From an uncultured Lachnospiraceae bacterium (GTDB lineage: Bacteria; Bacillota; Clostridia; Lachnospirales; Lachnospiraceae): 64,000 bases of DNA. Shown one piece after another: positions 1 to 7,592 of the stretch. The notes below the pieces were generated by a model that ran no database searches, had not been told where the DNA came from, and saw nothing but the letters and a program-made list of their open reading frames with translations. The stretch is from positions 1 to 64,000 of the forward strand of contig CATLGV010000007.1 of the NCBI GenBank assembly GCA_949948735.1. Reading direction: 5' to 3'. The first letter of the stretch is position 1. The number at the start of each line of letters is the position of its first letter. The position numbers and the translations under genes were made by a program.

Positions 1-110
1 CCCTCACGTAAGACCCTAAAACCAGACCCTCTCGAAGAACCCTAAAAAACTATGCTGTTTTTAATGCCAAACCCTATCGACAGACCCTAAAATAGATTGG
101 CAAACCCTAA
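1..110. repeat. CCCT repeat array with 13-bp periodicity
   Basis: CCCT starts at 1, 14, 27, 40, 72, 85 and 105, so the spacing is 13, 13, 13, 32, 13 and 20 bp. A longer imperfect unit of 21 bp ending in CCCTAAAA recurs at 1-21, 27-47 and 72-92. The array is non-coding, lies downstream of the DUF4352 gene and may continue past the left edge. It could be protein-binding iterons or a structured transcript end; the function is unknown. Confidence 0.7.
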
Positions 111-150
111 AGAACTTTGATTATCCTTTTATTCGTTATATCGCACTGCT

Positions 151-879
151 TTATTTTAAATTGAAATAAGCAATCTCATTAAACAAATCATAATCACTAT
201 ATTTTAATCTGCAGTCCTCCAGCGACAGATCCTTCGGTATCTCAAATAACAGATTGCCTGTGACATCCAAATTGGGATTAACCGTATCAATCGTTATAAA
301 TTTATCATCCGCTACTGCAATAATGGTTGGTACATATTCCGCATCATCAGGACCAATCAACTTGAAATAATTCAATAACAAATTCTGGCTTTTTTTAGAA
401 GTATTTCTAATCGTTATATTGATGACAGCGTACTTTCCACTATCCGGCTTATAAGAAAGGAGCCCATTTGCAGCAGAAACACTGTCTGTTTCACTAACTT
501 CGTTTACAACAAGTGTCAATTCATCGGAAATTTTCCCTTCCTTGCCTACTCCAATCTCTTCATTAACCACCGCATCCGCAGCACCTGTTTTATCGGCACT
601 GCTGCCGGAACGATCACCGGTCTTCGATGCTCCCTTTATAGCCGCAGCCGTAACAATTGACATAAACCCGACAAAAATTAATACCGTAATCAGGCATCCA
701 TGCCCTTTCTTCTTCGGCTGTTTCTGAAACGGCGCCCGCTGATTGCTTGGCATGGCCCCCTGTGTGCTCACGTTTTGCTGCACCTGTACGTTGATCTGCA
801 AGGGTCTCCCACAGCTAGGGCAGCTTTGAGCTAAATCGCTTACTTCCTTTCCACACTCCGGGCACTTAATTAATCCCAT
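151..879 (-). CDS. zinc-ribbon, single-TM, DUF4352-type protein
   Basis: 242 residues. The N-terminus has a zinc ribbon of two CxxC pairs (CPECG at 6-10 and CPSCG at 20-24). A low-complexity linker, one membrane segment at about 58-80 and a polar linker follow. The C-terminal 130 residues resemble the DUF4352 immunoglobulin-like domain (conserved YAVINITIRNTS strand). The start is supported by GGAGGAG upstream. By topology the zinc ribbon would be cytoplasmic and the DUF4352 domain extracytoplasmic. Such proteins are common in Firmicutes and often sit on mobile elements; the molecular role is unknown. A promoter lies about 37 bp upstream. Confidence 0.75.
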   Translation of the reverse strand: MGLIKCPECGKEVSDLAQSCPSCGRPLQINVQVQQNVSTQGAMPSNQRAPFQKQPKKKGHGCLITVLIFVGFMSIVTAAAIKGASKTGDRSGSSADKTGAADAVVNEEIGVGKEGKISDELTLVVNEVSETDSVSAANGLLSYKPDSGKYAVINITIRNTSKKSQNLLLNYFKLIGPDDAEYVPTIIAVADDKFITIDTVNPNLDVTGNLLFEIPKDLSLEDCRLKYSDYDLFNEIAYFNLK

Positions 880-915
880 AACTACACTCTCCTCCTCATT
901 TGTTAGAATATTGAC

Positions 916-944
916 ATTATACTACTTTTATATAGATTCTTCAA
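916..944 (-). promoter_or_regulatory. sigma-A-type promoter of the DUF4352 gene
   Basis: On the minus strand TTGAAG (939-944) and TATAAT (916-921) are separated by exactly 17 bp, 37 bp upstream of the DUF4352 start codon. Confidence 0.6.
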
Positions 945-1124
945 TATTTTTCCGTCCAAAACGACCGCCCCCTGCTGCCACCCCTTTTTCCTGTTCGTTT
1001 GACGAACTCCCCTTCTTTTCGTGAAATAAACGAGCCCTCTCCCCGCAACGATAAAGTTCAAAAATCTTCCTGCCGGTTCGTCTATCGAACCGATAATACG
1101 GCCAGCAAGATGTGATCCTGATGG

Positions 1125-1241
1125 CTACTGCCTATCCCCGTCCTTTTCCTTCAGCGCTTTTACAAAGCCATAAATCATTTTCAGGCTGCGAATATCCTTT
1201 ATCTGCTTCACCATCTTAATAATCTCTTTCCTGTACTTCAT
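1125..1241 (-). CDS. 38-residue small basic protein
   Basis: The start at 1241 was chosen because GGAGGAG lies 8 to 10 bp upstream; a longer reading frame opens at 1319 but has no comparable ribosome binding site. The peptide is lysine-rich and helical (MKYRKEIIKMVKQI..., ending KEKDGDRQ) with no membrane segment. From memory, short proteins of this look are frequent on clostridial phages and integrative elements, but I cannot name a family. It sits between the zinc-ribbon gene and the Panacea pair, all on the minus strand. Confidence 0.5.
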   Translation of the reverse strand: MKYRKEIIKMVKQIKDIRSLKMIYGFVKALKEKDGDRQ

Positions 1242-1630
1242 AAAAACCACTCCTCCGGCAGGAACCATCCCTTTATACGGAAATTCTACCACGCCGCGGA
1301 GCCTGAAATCTACACTCATATTCTCATATCTCGTTTTATCCGGAATTTTCGTCAGATACTGACAAAATTATAGCCGTCATTTTTTTACAGTTCCTTGCAG
1401 CTTTGCCAAAAGGAATGCCCGGATTCTCCCTTTGTATCTTTATATATTTACAATTTCGCCATATATTTGGGAATAAACTGTACTTTTGTCAAAATAGAAA
1501 GAAAAGCTGATAGTCAAAAAGGATAAAGAGAATCAGACAGCAACTATCGTTTCAATTGTCGGCATTATTCTTACAATCTTTTTTGGTCTCTTATCCGTAC
1601 TTCCTATTTTCGACTAAATATTGTGAAATT
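1242..1630. other. AT-rich spacer in the element
   Basis: About 390 bp without a convincing gene. It holds only a possible 36-codon hydrophobic reading frame on the plus strand (1507-1617) and ends at the terminator of the membrane-protein gene. Confidence 0.5.
1507..1617 (+). CDS. possible 36-residue membrane peptide or gene remnant
   Basis: The plus-strand frame reads a charged N-terminus (KKDKENQ) followed by about 24 hydrophobic residues and stops at TAA 1615. There is no ATG, GTG or TTG in frame after the upstream stop at 1495; only CTG at 1507 could start it. The look fits small type I toxin-like peptides, but it may equally be the decayed end of a lost gene. Low confidence. Confidence 0.2.
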   Translation: MIVKKDKENQTATIVSIVGIILTIFFGLLSVLPIFD

Positions 1631-1659
1631 AAAAAACGCTTGGAAACTCAAGCGTTTTT
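1631..1659 (-). terminator. Rho-independent terminator after the membrane-protein gene
   Basis: The perfect 8-bp stem AACGCTTG/CAAGCGTT (1635-1642 and 1649-1656) has a 6-nt loop. On the minus strand it is followed by a run of T. It lies 14 bp past the stop of the 282-residue membrane protein. Confidence 0.8.
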
Positions 1660-1672
1660 ATCATATGTTCTA

Positions 1673-2521
1673 TTAAAGGAAGCCTTTTATATCCAGAAGC
1701 CATACGCTGCAGTCTATTAATATTCCTATGACTCCGGCTATATTGAAGTAGAAAACATACGGAAGCCTCTTTCTAATCCGAGTAATTCCCCTGCATTTGC
1801 ACTTCTTCCCATCACAGGAACAATTTTCCGTCGAACATGCCGCATATATGTCTTTCCTGGTAATCTTTGATACAAAATACATCATCAGAAATATTGTATC
1901 AAACATAATCAGGCCACAAATAATCGCTGTAAGTATCACCATTTCATAGCACTCTGCGTCCCCTATGGAGGACATTACACTCCCCAGAAATGTCAGCCCA
2001 CCTGAAAACGTAATTACGATTGCCGCAAAAATGCTGAGCACTGCTATCAAATCCGTCTGAACGGAACTTACCTGCGCTGATGCCTCCTTGAGGTTGTTTT
2101 CAGCCATCTCTATACTTTTTGTCAGCGAACGCGATTTGGACTCTATGTCCTCTATTTTTTGTTCATTCTGGGCATAATAGCTCCAGCGCCCTATCTCAAG
2201 ATTGAGATGATCGCACAACTTATACAGCTGGTCATGCATATCCTTAAACTCGTTCTCGCCCTTTTCAAAATCCGCTTCGACATAAGCTCGAATGCTCTCT
2301 AAATTCGTTGATAAGTAGTCAAGAACATATCCCTCACCCTTTGATATGTCTACAATAAGAGGAAAAAAATCCGAATAGCTATGGCGGAAATCCCCCTTAT
2401 ATATCTCTAACAATACGAGCGCGCTCTTTCTTACTTCATCCTTGCCCAAAAGTGCCGATGATAATTCGTATATGCATTCCTTTAAAGACGCTTGGCGCCT
2501 GGCTCTCTCCATCGCAAGCAT
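1673..2521 (-). CDS. membrane protein with coiled coil and cysteine cluster, candidate toxin partner of the Panacea protein
   Basis: 282 residues, no family recognised. Residues 1-115 are soluble and helical, and about 117-155 is a likely coiled coil. Membrane segments lie at about 157-182, 193-218 and 253-278. Between the second and third is a cysteine cluster, C229, C234, C236, C241 and C243 (CxxxxCxCxxxxCxC), followed by a basic stretch. The start follows the Panacea stop by 4 bp, with AAGGAAG inside the end of the upstream gene, so translation is probably coupled. Panacea proteins are known antitoxins for many unrelated toxins, including membrane-active ones. I infer a toxin or effector role from position and topology only. 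Confidence 0.6.
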   Translation of the reverse strand: MLAMERARRQASLKECIYELSSALLGKDEVRKSALVLLEIYKGDFRHSYSDFFPLIVDISKGEGYVLDYLSTNLESIRAYVEADFEKGENEFKDMHDQLYKLCDHLNLEIGRWSYYAQNEQKIEDIESKSRSLTKSIEMAENNLKEASAQVSSVQTDLIAVLSIFAAIVITFSGGLTFLGSVMSSIGDAECYEMVILTAIICGLIMFDTIFLMMYFVSKITRKDIYAACSTENCSCDGKKCKCRGITRIRKRLPYVFYFNIAGVIGILIDCSVWLLDIKGFL

Positions 2522-2525
2522 GAAC

Positions 2526-2957
2526 TTAACTCACTTCCTTATCAATAATCAGCGAAAATGGAATAACATCCCTGTTTCCCTTCCCATTCTGATAAATAAT
2601 ATCCCAGGGTGATCCTTCAACGTGTGATCTGTCAACCAATTCACATGCTGGAATATCCATATATGATTCCAGTATTTGGTCTATCCGCTCTTTATCACAT
2701 GTCTCGACCTCAGCATTTACGCATCTGGATATCGGTCGGCCGGCATAGGGACAATATTCATAATAGACTATCGGAACGACCGGCCCAAGCTGCCACGCAC
2801 AAATATCATCCAAAAACAGTTTCCTCCCTGTCATTTTGTAAAAATCTACCCAAACGAAATACAGTACTTTTTGTAGTTTAAGATTGCTTATTGGCTTGCC
2901 TTGCTGTGTGCATACTGATATAATATACTTCGCCACTTCTAAAGCATCATACCACAT
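2526..2957 (-). CDS. Panacea-domain (DUF4065, SocA-like) protein, candidate PanA-type antitoxin
   Basis: 143 residues. The N-terminus carries the typical Panacea signature: a helix with VAKYII, then ISNLKLQKVLYF, and later AWQLGPVVPIVYYEY. The family includes the promiscuous PanA antitoxins, the proteolytic adaptor SocA and phage-encoded proteins. In PanA systems the domain directly neutralises the product of the neighbouring toxin gene. Here the gene is first in a two-gene operon with the cysteine-cluster membrane protein. GGGAGGTGA precedes the ATG, and a promoter with an extended -10 lies about 45 bp upstream. Confidence 0.85.
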   Translation of the reverse strand: MWYDALEVAKYIISVCTQQGKPISNLKLQKVLYFVWVDFYKMTGRKLFLDDICAWQLGPVVPIVYYEYCPYAGRPISRCVNAEVETCDKERIDQILESYMDIPACELVDRSHVEGSPWDIIYQNGKGNRDVIPFSLIIDKEVS

Positions 2958-3002
2958 AAAATCACCTCCCTACTACTCTACCACATTTCCCTTCTTATGT
3001 TT

Positions 3003-3031
3003 ATCTTAACATATTAGGTATCAAAATACAA
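3003..3031 (-). promoter_or_regulatory. promoter of the Panacea operon
   Basis: Minus-strand TTGTAT (3026-3031), 17 bp, TAAGAT (3003-3008) with an extended -10 TG. It lies in the 245-bp region between the divergent recombinase and Panacea genes. Confidence 0.5.
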
Positions 3032-3202
3032 TATTCGTGTGGATAACTATGTGTATATCCTGTGAATATCTTGTCTTCCGAAAAAATAGCATGAGATGTA
3101 TCGTCCGTCACTATTGACGCAGTAAACATTGAATGCTAGTGTAGGTATTACAAATATTTTTCGATTTCGTATATGTTTTAATAATAATTCAGGAGGTACC
3201 GC

Positions 3203-4753
3203 ATGGTAATAGGCATCTATCCCCGCAAATCCGTCTACCGCGACAATTCCGACTCTGTAGATGTACAAGTCAATATGTGCAAAGAATATGCCGGCATCAT
3301 ATTCCGGGACCAGACGCTGGAGTTTCGGGTGTACGACAGGGACGAGGGCTTCAGCGGGAAAAACACCAACCGTCCATCATTTCAGGCTCTGATGCAGGAT
3401 GTCCGGGACGGCCTGCTGGACGTCGTTATGGTCTACAAGCTTGACCGTATCAGCCGCAATGTGAAGGAGTTCTCCGCTATGTACGACACCTTCGAGGAAC
3501 ACGGCGTTTCCTTTGTGTCCGTTAAGGAGTCCTTTGACACCTCAACACCGATCGGACGTACTGTTATGTATATCCTTGCCGCATTTGCGCAGCTGGAGCG
3601 GGAGAACACCTCCGAACGCGTCGGCGACAATATGCTTGCGCTCGCCGAGTCTGGCAAATGGACCGGCGGCAATTGTCCGACCGGCATGACCTCTGTGAAG
3701 AAAAAAATAGGCGCCAAGGAGCATTCCTTCCTCATGGTCGATGAATGCGAAATCTGGCGCGTCAGGCTGCTCTACGAGCTTATCCTGAGCGGCTACAGCA
3801 TTACCAGGATTGAACGTCACTGCCGCGATAACGGCATCCGCAGTCAATCCGGCAAATATCTTGCGACGTCGCAAATCTATAATATACTGACCAATCCGGT
3901 ATACTGCCAGAACACGCCTGAGGCCTACGATTATTTTCTCGAGCACGGCTGCCGGCTCCCGGACCAAAAACTGTTTGACGGCGAGCACGGGCTGATCAGC
4001 TACGGAAAGCATAAGACTGGAAAAGAAAAATCTGTCAGTATGGGAAAGGAAAATTGGACAATCTCGGTCGGCATTCACAATCCTGTTGTTTCTGCCGAAG
4101 ATTGGATTAATGCGCAAAGCCGCCTGAAGGTCAACCAGCAGGTTCGCACCCGGAAATATGACGTCGGCATTTTGAAGGGAGTGCTCAAGTGCAATTGCGG
4201 TTCCAAGATTATCGCAAGAACCTATACCAAAAATAATACGCAGTTTTCTTACTATTACTGCGCTGCCATGGCGAGGAAAGGGCGGGCTTACTGTAACAGT
4301 GAATACGTGCCTGTCCGGGTCATTGATGATCTGTTTCTCAATGAGCTGCGCCGTATCCGGGTGAATCCTGACTTTATCCATCTGCAGGACGATGTAAATG
4401 AGACTTTCAACATATCCGGTATCCAGTCCGACCTGAAAATGATAAACATTTCCATTGATAACCTGATTCGTGCGTTGCAGGGCAGCACCGATTCCCCTGC
4501 CGCCAAATATATTATTGGTCAGATGGAAACGCTGGATAAGCAAAAGGCGGAGCTGGAAGCACAGCTTCGAAGGGCCGAATTGATAGAGCGGAACCGGACA
4601 AAGGCGGAGAATTCAAAGCAGCATATCTATGAGCAGATATGCTATCTGCTTGACAACTTTGATACGCTGTCCTACACCGGCAAAAACGAACTGATTCGGA
4701 AGGTCGTTAAGACATGCCGATTAGACGGAAAGACCCTGCATATCACATTCTGA
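3203..4753 (+). CDS. large serine recombinase (site-specific integrase)
   Basis: 516 residues. The N-terminal resolvase domain (about 1-145) has the catalytic serine in YPRKS (S10), arginines in YKLDRISRN (78-86) and the helix ERENTSERV. A recombinase domain follows, then a zinc ribbon with C330, C332, C353 and C364, a coiled-coil region at about 400-460 and a short C-terminal tail, which is the usual large serine recombinase layout. AGGAGG lies 7 bp before the ATG. It would cut attachment sites with a 2-bp crossover and integrate or excise the element. The gene ends 34 bp from the interrupted M23 gene, which fits an integrase beside its attachment site. It looks intact. Confidence 0.93.
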   Translation: MVIGIYPRKSVYRDNSDSVDVQVNMCKEYAGIIFRDQTLEFRVYDRDEGFSGKNTNRPSFQALMQDVRDGLLDVVMVYKLDRISRNVKEFSAMYDTFEEHGVSFVSVKESFDTSTPIGRTVMYILAAFAQLERENTSERVGDNMLALAESGKWTGGNCPTGMTSVKKKIGAKEHSFLMVDECEIWRVRLLYELILSGYSITRIERHCRDNGIRSQSGKYLATSQIYNILTNPVYCQNTPEAYDYFLEHGCRLPDQKLFDGEHGLISYGKHKTGKEKSVSMGKENWTISVGIHNPVVSAEDWINAQSRLKVNQQVRTRKYDVGILKGVLKCNCGSKIIARTYTKNNTQFSYYYCAAMARKGRAYCNSEYVPVRVIDDLFLNELRRIRVNPDFIHLQDDVNETFNISGIQSDLKMINISIDNLIRALQGSTDSPAAKYIIGQMETLDKQKAELEAQLRRAELIERNRTKAENSKQHIYEQICYLLDNFDTLSYTGKNELIRKVVKTCRLDGKTLHITF

Positions 4754-4820
4754 TGTGCAGGGACGTCTCCATAATTTTCATCTGTATTATCTTCTACTTA
4801 ATATCCCAATCGGCGTACCC
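4754..4820. other. probable attachment-site junction (element end / M23 gene)
   Basis: The minus-strand M23 frame follows the family up to the residues VGTPI, coded by 4808-4822, and then runs into six unrelated codons and a stop at 4787. The crossover therefore lies at or just left of about 4808-4817. The exact core dinucleotide needs the other junction, which is outside the window. Confidence 0.6.
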
Positions 4821-5389
4821 ACAAGCCCCATCATGTCATGTCCAAGATGCTGCCGCTTGTACCCAAAGCTCCGCGAGACGCCAAAATCGTCATAGTCCTG
4901 ATATGCAAAGCCCTTCGCAATCGGCGAAAACGCTTTTAAGCCGTACTTTTTCTGAAAATTGCCGTTTTCATCCTCCAGCTCATATTCCCCGAGCATCCCG
5001 CCAAGCACTGCCTCATATGCCTCATAATAATAGGAGAAATATTTGTATTTTTCCGCAAGGGCCTCCCGCGTTGTCTCCTTATTGGCAAGCTGTCTGGCGA
5101 TATCCTCAATATAGCCGACGGACTTCTTATCGAACTCCCCGCCTCCGCGTACTGCCGCATATGCAAGCAGTGTAATCCAGTCCAGATGCACTTCGCTTTC
5201 ATAGGTTTCCACATCCAAAAGGCAGGCTCTTTTCATCGCCTCGCTGGAAGCGTTAAAGTCCACCCATTTGATATAATCGCCCGTATTTTGTGTTACCGTG
5301 ACACTTTTTGTCCTGCTCTCATACAGACAGATTCCTCCTGCCAGCATCAGAACGCCCATAATCAGGCACAGCATAATCCTATTTTTCAA
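4787..5389 (-). pseudogene. M23-family peptidase gene interrupted by the element (5' half)
   Basis: About 200 residues remain: an N-terminal membrane segment, then a conserved helical domain of Lachnospiraceae M23 proteins (LDWITLLAYAAVRGG..., YYYEAYEAVLGGMLGEYE, KYGLKAFSPIAKG) and the start of the LytM fold (GYKRQHLGHDMMGLVGTPI). The frame then stops after GILSRR. The rest of the zinc-peptidase domain, including the HxH motif, is missing. The loss coincides with the recombinase-bearing element. The start is uncertain: a TTG at 5389 just before the membrane segment fits, and a longer frame opens at 5485. Excision of the element would restore the full gene. Confidence 0.75.
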
Positions 5390-5455
5390 GCAATCACCAC
5401 ATTGATTTACATGTTCTATGTAATATATGATCCTTGCCTTTAATTTATAAACAGA

Positions 5456-5482
5456 ACAGGCATTGGTTTGCCCAATGCCTGT
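5456..5482 (-). terminator. hairpin downstream of hpf, probable terminator
   Basis: Perfect 11-bp stem ACAGGCATTGG/CCAATGCCTGT with a 5-nt loop, lying 109 bp past the hpf stop. The T tract after it on the minus strand is weak, so it may also act as an RNA-stability hairpin. Confidence 0.5.
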
Positions 5483-5590
5483 CACGTTCTCTTTGGTATA
5501 TCATCCCTTGAATCAACCGCCTCGCTCCATTCGCCAAATATCCGCCCGGCTTACTGCCCGCGTGAATAAAGCAAAGGCCTGTCCGCCCTG

Positions 5591-6124
5591 TCAGCGCTCC
5601 GGCTCAATCAAGCCATACGTATTGCCCTTGCGCTTGTACACTACATTGACCTCATCTGTCTCCGCATTGCAGAACACATAGAAATCATGTCCCAAAAGCT
5701 CCATCTGAATGCATGCGTCCTCGGCGTACATCGGTTTGATGTCAAACTTCTTGGAACGCACGATCTTAATCTCCTCATCCTCCGTCTCGTAATGATTGTC
5801 AACAAAATCCGTCCTGAGGCTGGCTGCCCCCGCCTGCTGCTCTGCCCGGAATTTATTCCTGTATTTCTTGAGCTGCCGCTCTATTATCTCAGCGGCCAGA
5901 TCTATGGATACATACATATCGCTGCTGACCTGCTCCGAACGGATAATCGTCCCCTTAATCGGGATGGTGACCTCTACCTTCTGCCGCTCTTTCTCGACAC
6001 TCAGTGTCGCGTGCACCTCCGTTTCCGGTGTGAAGTATTTCTCAAGCTTGCCGATTTTCTCCTCAACTGCCGCCTTTAAGCCGGGGGTTATATCGATGTT
6101 TTTTCCGCTAATAATAAATTTCAT
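5591..6124 (-). CDS. hpf: ribosome hibernation promoting factor, long form
   Basis: 177 residues. The N-terminal S30AE/YfiA domain (about 1-100; MKFIISGKNIDITPGLK) binds the 30S decoding region. A linker and a C-terminal dimerisation domain (KIVRSKKFDIKPM...YVFCNAETDEVNVVYKRKGNTYGLIEP) then link two ribosomes into 100S dimers in stationary phase. The ATG at 6124 was preferred to the GTG at 6133, because AAGGGA lies 11 bp before the ATG but only 2 bp before the GTG. It is a single gene with its own promoter and a long AT-rich upstream region. Confidence 0.95.
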   Translation of the reverse strand: MKFIISGKNIDITPGLKAAVEEKIGKLEKYFTPETEVHATLSVEKERQKVEVTIPIKGTIIRSEQVSSDMYVSIDLAAEIIERQLKKYRNKFRAEQQAGAASLRTDFVDNHYETEDEEIKIVRSKKFDIKPMYAEDACIQMELLGHDFYVFCNAETDEVNVVYKRKGNTYGLIEPER

Positions 6125-6159
6125 TCTGTCCACATCCCTTCAAACTTAATTGTATTATA

Positions 6160-6187
6160 ATTATACCACGTTTGCTTGTTTTTTCAA
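6160..6187 (-). promoter_or_regulatory. sigma-A-type promoter of hpf
   Basis: Minus-strand TTGAAA (6182-6187) and TATAAT (6160-6165) with a 16-bp spacer, 35 bp upstream of the hpf start. Confidence 0.7.
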
Positions 6188-6520
6188 TATTTTTTGAAAT
6201 TTATAATAAAATTTTTTAAATACTTTCTTTGTTTTTCGGCGTTTTTAGACATTAATTTTGTAAAGCTTTTTTTCAAAAAATCTTGATTTTAACGCATTTT
6301 TATGATTTCTGTACAAAACCTTTGTTTGCCTGTTTCGCCCGCCTGTTCCACAAGAAAACATGTTCATTCCTGTGGATAATGTGGATAACTCGGTGTATAA
6401 GTTCATTTTTGGCCTTTTGAGCCTTTTTCAAATGTGGATATTTTTTTCAAACGGTAAAAAATGACCCCTATGTCATAATACCCTGTTCCTGCCATTTTGT
6501 GCAATCTGCCAAACGGCGGA
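6188..6520. other. AT-rich intergenic region with DnaA-box-like sequences
   Basis: 330 bp without a gene. The left part is a long A/T-rich stretch. At 6371-6379 and 6380-6388 two copies of TGTGGATAA (complement TTATCCACA, the DnaA-box consensus) abut exactly, and TGTGGATAT follows at 6433-6441. Oligo-T lies between and after them. Confidence 0.55.
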
Positions 6521-7495
6521 TCAATTCCCCGATTTTGCATATACGGCCTCAGACAGCGGCCGGAAGCAATAGCCCATTTCCTCCCATCTTGTCAGCAGCT
6601 CATCCAGGATTTCACCGTTTGTCTGCGATGTATTGTGCAGGAGGACAATTGCTCCCGGATGAATGCGCGAAGTAAGCTTATCGATTGCCTCCGCATGCCC
6701 CGGCTGATGCTCGGGGTCCCAATCCACGTAAGCAAGACTCCAAAAAACCGTGGTATATCCCAGCTCCTGCGCCATTCTGATATTCTCCGCATCGCTTTTT
6801 CCCTGCGGCGGACGATAATACGGCGAAAGCTTTGTGCCGGTAATTTCATAAAACAAATCTGCCACATCGTCCAGTTCTTTTTTAAACGCATCCCTGTCCG
6901 ATATTGCGGAGAGATCCGGATGATGATAAGTATGATTGCCTACCGCATGGCCCTCTTCTGCCATCCTCTTTACCAAGTCCGGCGCCGTTTCAAGAAAATG
7001 CCCCACCACAAAAAAGGCAGCCTCAGCGTTATGCTTTTCCAGCGCGTCCAGAATCGGCGCCGTGTTGCCGTTTTCATAACCACAGTCAAAGGTCAGATAA
7101 ATCACCTTCTCCGTATCTTCTCCCACATAATAAGCATCATACCATGCCAAATCCTCCGCGGACGCATTTCCTACAGGGCACGTGCCGGCCTCCCCAAAGG
7201 AAAGCCCCCATTCTTCCGAGGCAAAAGTCAGGGCCCAGCCCTCCGGCGGCTGCTTCTCCGAAGCAACGTGCGCCTCCAGCCGCGCACCGGCCCCTGCCGT
7301 CTCCAGATTTACGGTCTTCTTACCGATCGTCCCGGGCGCTCCGGCCTCCTGTAATGTTATCCCGCACATCCTGTCCGCCGCAGCCGATTCTCCTGTTCCT
7401 GTTTTGTCCTGTCCCGCGCTGCTATGCGCTGCGCCGCACCCGGCCAGCAAAAGCACCGCCGCCACAGCGCCTGCCATACGCCTTCCGTATCTCAT
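6521..7495 (-). CDS. PdaA-like polysaccharide deacetylase lipoprotein
   Basis: 324 residues. A lipoprotein signal peptide ends in LLLAGC, a linker follows, then a NodB-type carbohydrate esterase 4 domain. Motifs: TFDCGYENG (TFDNGYENG in B. subtilis PdaA), the metal-binding GNHTYHHPD, RPPQG and FWSLAYVDWD, and C-terminal HPGAIVLLHN. PdaA removes the acetyl group from muramic acid during muramic delta-lactam formation in spore cortex. The PdaA-specific GYENG and VDW motifs favour that subgroup over chitooligosaccharide deacetylases. The ATG at 7495 has GGAGG 5 bp upstream; an earlier ATG at 7507 lies on that binding site. The promoter region carries a tandem repeat operator. Confidence 0.85.
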   Translation of the reverse strand: MRYGRRMAGAVAAVLLLAGCGAAHSSAGQDKTGTGESAAADRMCGITLQEAGAPGTIGKKTVNLETAGAGARLEAHVASEKQPPEGWALTFASEEWGLSFGEAGTCPVGNASAEDLAWYDAYYVGEDTEKVIYLTFDCGYENGNTAPILDALEKHNAEAAFFVVGHFLETAPDLVKRMAEEGHAVGNHTYHHPDLSAISDRDAFKKELDDVADLFYEITGTKLSPYYRPPQGKSDAENIRMAQELGYTTVFWSLAYVDWDPEHQPGHAEAIDKLTSRIHPGAIVLLHNTSQTNGEILDELLTRWEEMGYCFRPLSEAVYAKSGN

Positions 7496-7580
7496 TATTT
7501 CCTCCATTTCTGCGCTGCTTTAATAATGCCCATGCTTTGCAGCGCGCAGATACAAACCCTTCTCCTGATGTACTGACGCT

Positions 7581-7586
7581 ATTATA
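7581..7586 (-). promoter_or_regulatory. -10 box of the pdaA-like gene
   Basis: A perfect TATAAT on the minus strand, 86 bp upstream of the start codon. The -35 position falls inside the 11-bp repeats and lacks a consensus hexamer, which suggests an activator-dependent promoter. Confidence 0.5.
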
Positions 7587-7592
7587 AGGCAG

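Larger units (their letters stand above)
1..4810. mobile_element. right-hand part of an integrated element with a large serine recombinase
   Basis: Seen: a large serine recombinase ends 34 bp before the break in an M23-peptidase gene. Behind it lie accessory genes (Panacea pair, small protein, zinc-ribbon protein) and a repeat array, with no housekeeping gene. Large serine recombinases typically sit next to one attachment site. I infer that everything from the left edge of the window to about 4810 belongs to one element. Its left end, and any replication or transfer genes that would tell a phage from a conjugative or mobilizable element, lie outside the window. Confidence 0.75.

Noticed and set aside
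1-110. CRISPR array at the left edge
   Set aside because: Units are only 13 to 21 bp, imperfect and without 30-bp unique spacers; no cas genes.
1125-1319. 64-residue version of the small element protein
   Set aside because: The first 26 codons lack a ribosome binding site and include the GGAGG used by the 38-residue start.
3542-4543. 333-codon open frame on the minus strand inside the recombinase gene
   Set aside because: It is antisense to a complete, well-matched serine recombinase and has no ribosome binding site or family likeness.
6371-6441. Replication origin at the DnaA boxes
   Set aside because: Only three boxes, and no dnaA, dnaN, rpmH or other origin-linked genes nearby; kept as a DnaA-binding candidate instead.
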